Part shown: piece by piece, positions 63,178-64,000 of the stretch
Numbering within the stretch: the first letter of the stretch is position 1
Layout of the letters: each line of letters begins with the position of its first letter
Assembly (NCBI GenBank): GCA_965214695.1
Contig: OZ243967.1
Span: 2,790,001 to 2,854,000 of the forward strand
Length of the DNA stretch: 64,000 nt
Direction: 5' to 3'
Origin: JAPOXR01 sp965214695
GTDB taxonomy: Bacteria; Pseudomonadota; Alphaproteobacteria; Rhodobacterales; Rhodobacteraceae
Program-made: the position numbers and the translations under genes
The notes under the pieces: generated by a model
Told to the model about the DNA's origin: nothing
The model's database searches: none
What the model saw: the letters and a program-made list of their open reading frames with translations, nothing else

Positions 63178-64000
63178 TGGTCGTCGGCCTCGGACCGAAA
63201 GACTGGCGGTGGTGCTGGATCGGATCGCGGCCGAAAACCACCGGCTGAACATTGTCACGTCGCTGGCGATGGAAGATGCACGCCGCCATGGGCCGGTTGG
63301 TCCCGGGGGCCCGCTTGATGGCCTCATCCTCGGCATAAAGGACAATATCTCCGTTGCGAACATGCCCTGGACCGCCGGCCTCGGCTATTGGCGGGAGAGA
63401 ATTGCCGGAGCCGATGCAACCGTTGTTGCACGACTGAGATCTGCCGGTGCCATACCGCTGGCAATGGTCAACATGGATGAGGGTGCCGTCGGCGCCACCA
63501 CCGACAATCCACATTTCGGGCGAACGGGAAACCCGCTGGATCCGAACCTGACCCCCGGAGGGTCAAGTGGCGGGTCGGCGGCTGCGATTGCGGCCGGATT
63601 TGCCGACGCCGCGCTCGGCAGCGACACCATGGGATCGATCAGGATTCCGGCAGCCTATTGCGGGGTTTCAGGGCTGAAGCCCACCCGCGGCCTGGTTCCG
63701 CGCCACGGGATGACGCACCTTTCGCCCACCCTGGACACCATTGGCCCGCTCGCACGCGATGTCACGACGCTCGTCGAACTCATCATCGCAATGGCGGGAG
63801 CGGACTATCAGGATCCAGCCTCGCTCCCTGCACCGGCGGGCTGGCGGCGGAAATTTCACGGGAACACCGCGGGAGCTCTCCGCGTTGGCCTGCCACGGCA
63901 AATCGGGACGGTCGATTGCGACCGAGCGGTCCTGGAAGGGCTGGACGTGGCGAGATCCAGGATCGAGGCGATTGGCTGCCAAGTTGTCGACGTAGATCTT
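63167..64000 (+). CDS. Amidase signature family enzyme (3' partial)
   Basis: At least 278 codons from ATG 63167, running off the right edge. The amidase signature is clear: Lys58 in LGIKDNIS, the Gly-Ser loop TPGGSSGGSAAA (129-140) with the cis-Ser, and the nucleophile Ser157 in GSDTMGSIRIPAAYCG. The usual GSDTGGS has Met at position 155 instead of Gly, a small but unusual change next to the nucleophile. It would hydrolyse an amide. Following a CoA ligase and a PrpD-type enzyme, it suggests breakdown of an amide-containing carboxylic acid. Confidence 0.85.
   Translation, partial: MSGNGRRPRTERLAVVLDRIAAENHRLNIVTSLAMEDARRHGPVGPGGPLDGLILGIKDNISVANMPWTAGLGYWRERIAGADATVVARLRSAGAIPLAMVNMDEGAVGATTDNPHFGRTGNPLDPNLTPGGSSGGSAAAIAAGFADAALGSDTMGSIRIPAAYCGVSGLKPTRGLVPRHGMTHLSPTLDTIGPLARDVTTLVELIIAMAGADYQDPASLPAPAGWRRKFHGNTAGALRVGLPRQIGTVDCDRAVLEGLDVARSRIEAIGCQVVDVDL

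Overview
The window looks like a high-GC alphaproteobacterial chromosome. The signs are an ATP12 F1-ATPase assembly factor, an Aap-type general amino acid ABC operon, an rpmH-rnpA-yidD-yidC-engB-argB block, and a TGA-N9-TCA palindrome like the RirA iron-responsive operator in front of a ferric-binding protein. Genes are dense, and ATGA/TTGA stop-start overlaps are common. No plasmid, phage, IS element or CRISPR array was recognised.

Layout: (1) 1-18658 is one giant reading frame, cut by the left edge. It consists of dozens of acidic Calx-beta-type modules ending in an autotransporter-like outer-membrane barrel, so it is a putative giant adhesin. (2) 18659-21213 is gene-poor and holds one DUF4143-type AAA ATPase directly preceded by five copies of a 10-bp core at an exact 22-bp period. 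(3) 21214-24637 is a housekeeping operon: rarA, crcB, an RluC/RluD-type pseudouridine synthase and atp12. (4) 24756-29378 is an aapJQMP amino acid uptake operon. (5) 29446-35486 (minus strand) is the ribosome/membrane-biogenesis block rpmH-rnpA-yidD-yidC-engB-argB, followed by a Cys-rich ferredoxin-like gene and a SixA-like phosphatase gene. (6) 35997-40977 holds a fumarylacetoacetate hydrolase-family gene, a divergent GntR/FadR regulator with palindromic operators, and an SsuA/TauA-type ABC transporter with two different permeases. (7) 41454-50602 is a divergent sugar/polyol uptake and oxidation locus: a UgpC/MalK-type ATPase and three different Gfo/Idh/MocA dehydrogenases on the minus strand; a binding protein, two permeases and a 2-hydroxyacid dehydrogenase on the plus strand. 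(8) 50913-54885 holds a TVP38/TMEM64 membrane protein, a flavin disulfide reductase homologue, an overlapping sensor kinase and tRNA-Arg(ACG). (9) 54886-60167 is accessory: a ketopantoate-reductase-like gene, an orphan ferric-binding protein behind the iron-box-like palindrome, a secreted HExxH protein, a small unknown ORF and a HIRAN-domain protein. (10) 60407-64000 is a coupled trio, MmgE/PrpD, a PaaK-like CoA ligase and an amidase cut by the right edge.

How the parts fit: the window is dominated by nutrient scavenging, with three complete ABC systems plus one orphan binding protein. All three complete systems have a strong stem-loop just after the binding-protein gene, which suggests the binding protein is made in excess of the membrane parts. 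The sugar locus pairs uptake with several NAD(P)-dependent oxidoreductases and looks like a complete catabolic route for an unidentified sugar, inositol or sugar acid. The least explained features are the 22-bp repeat array with its ATPase, the mosaic giant adhesin, and the HExxH/HIRAN region.
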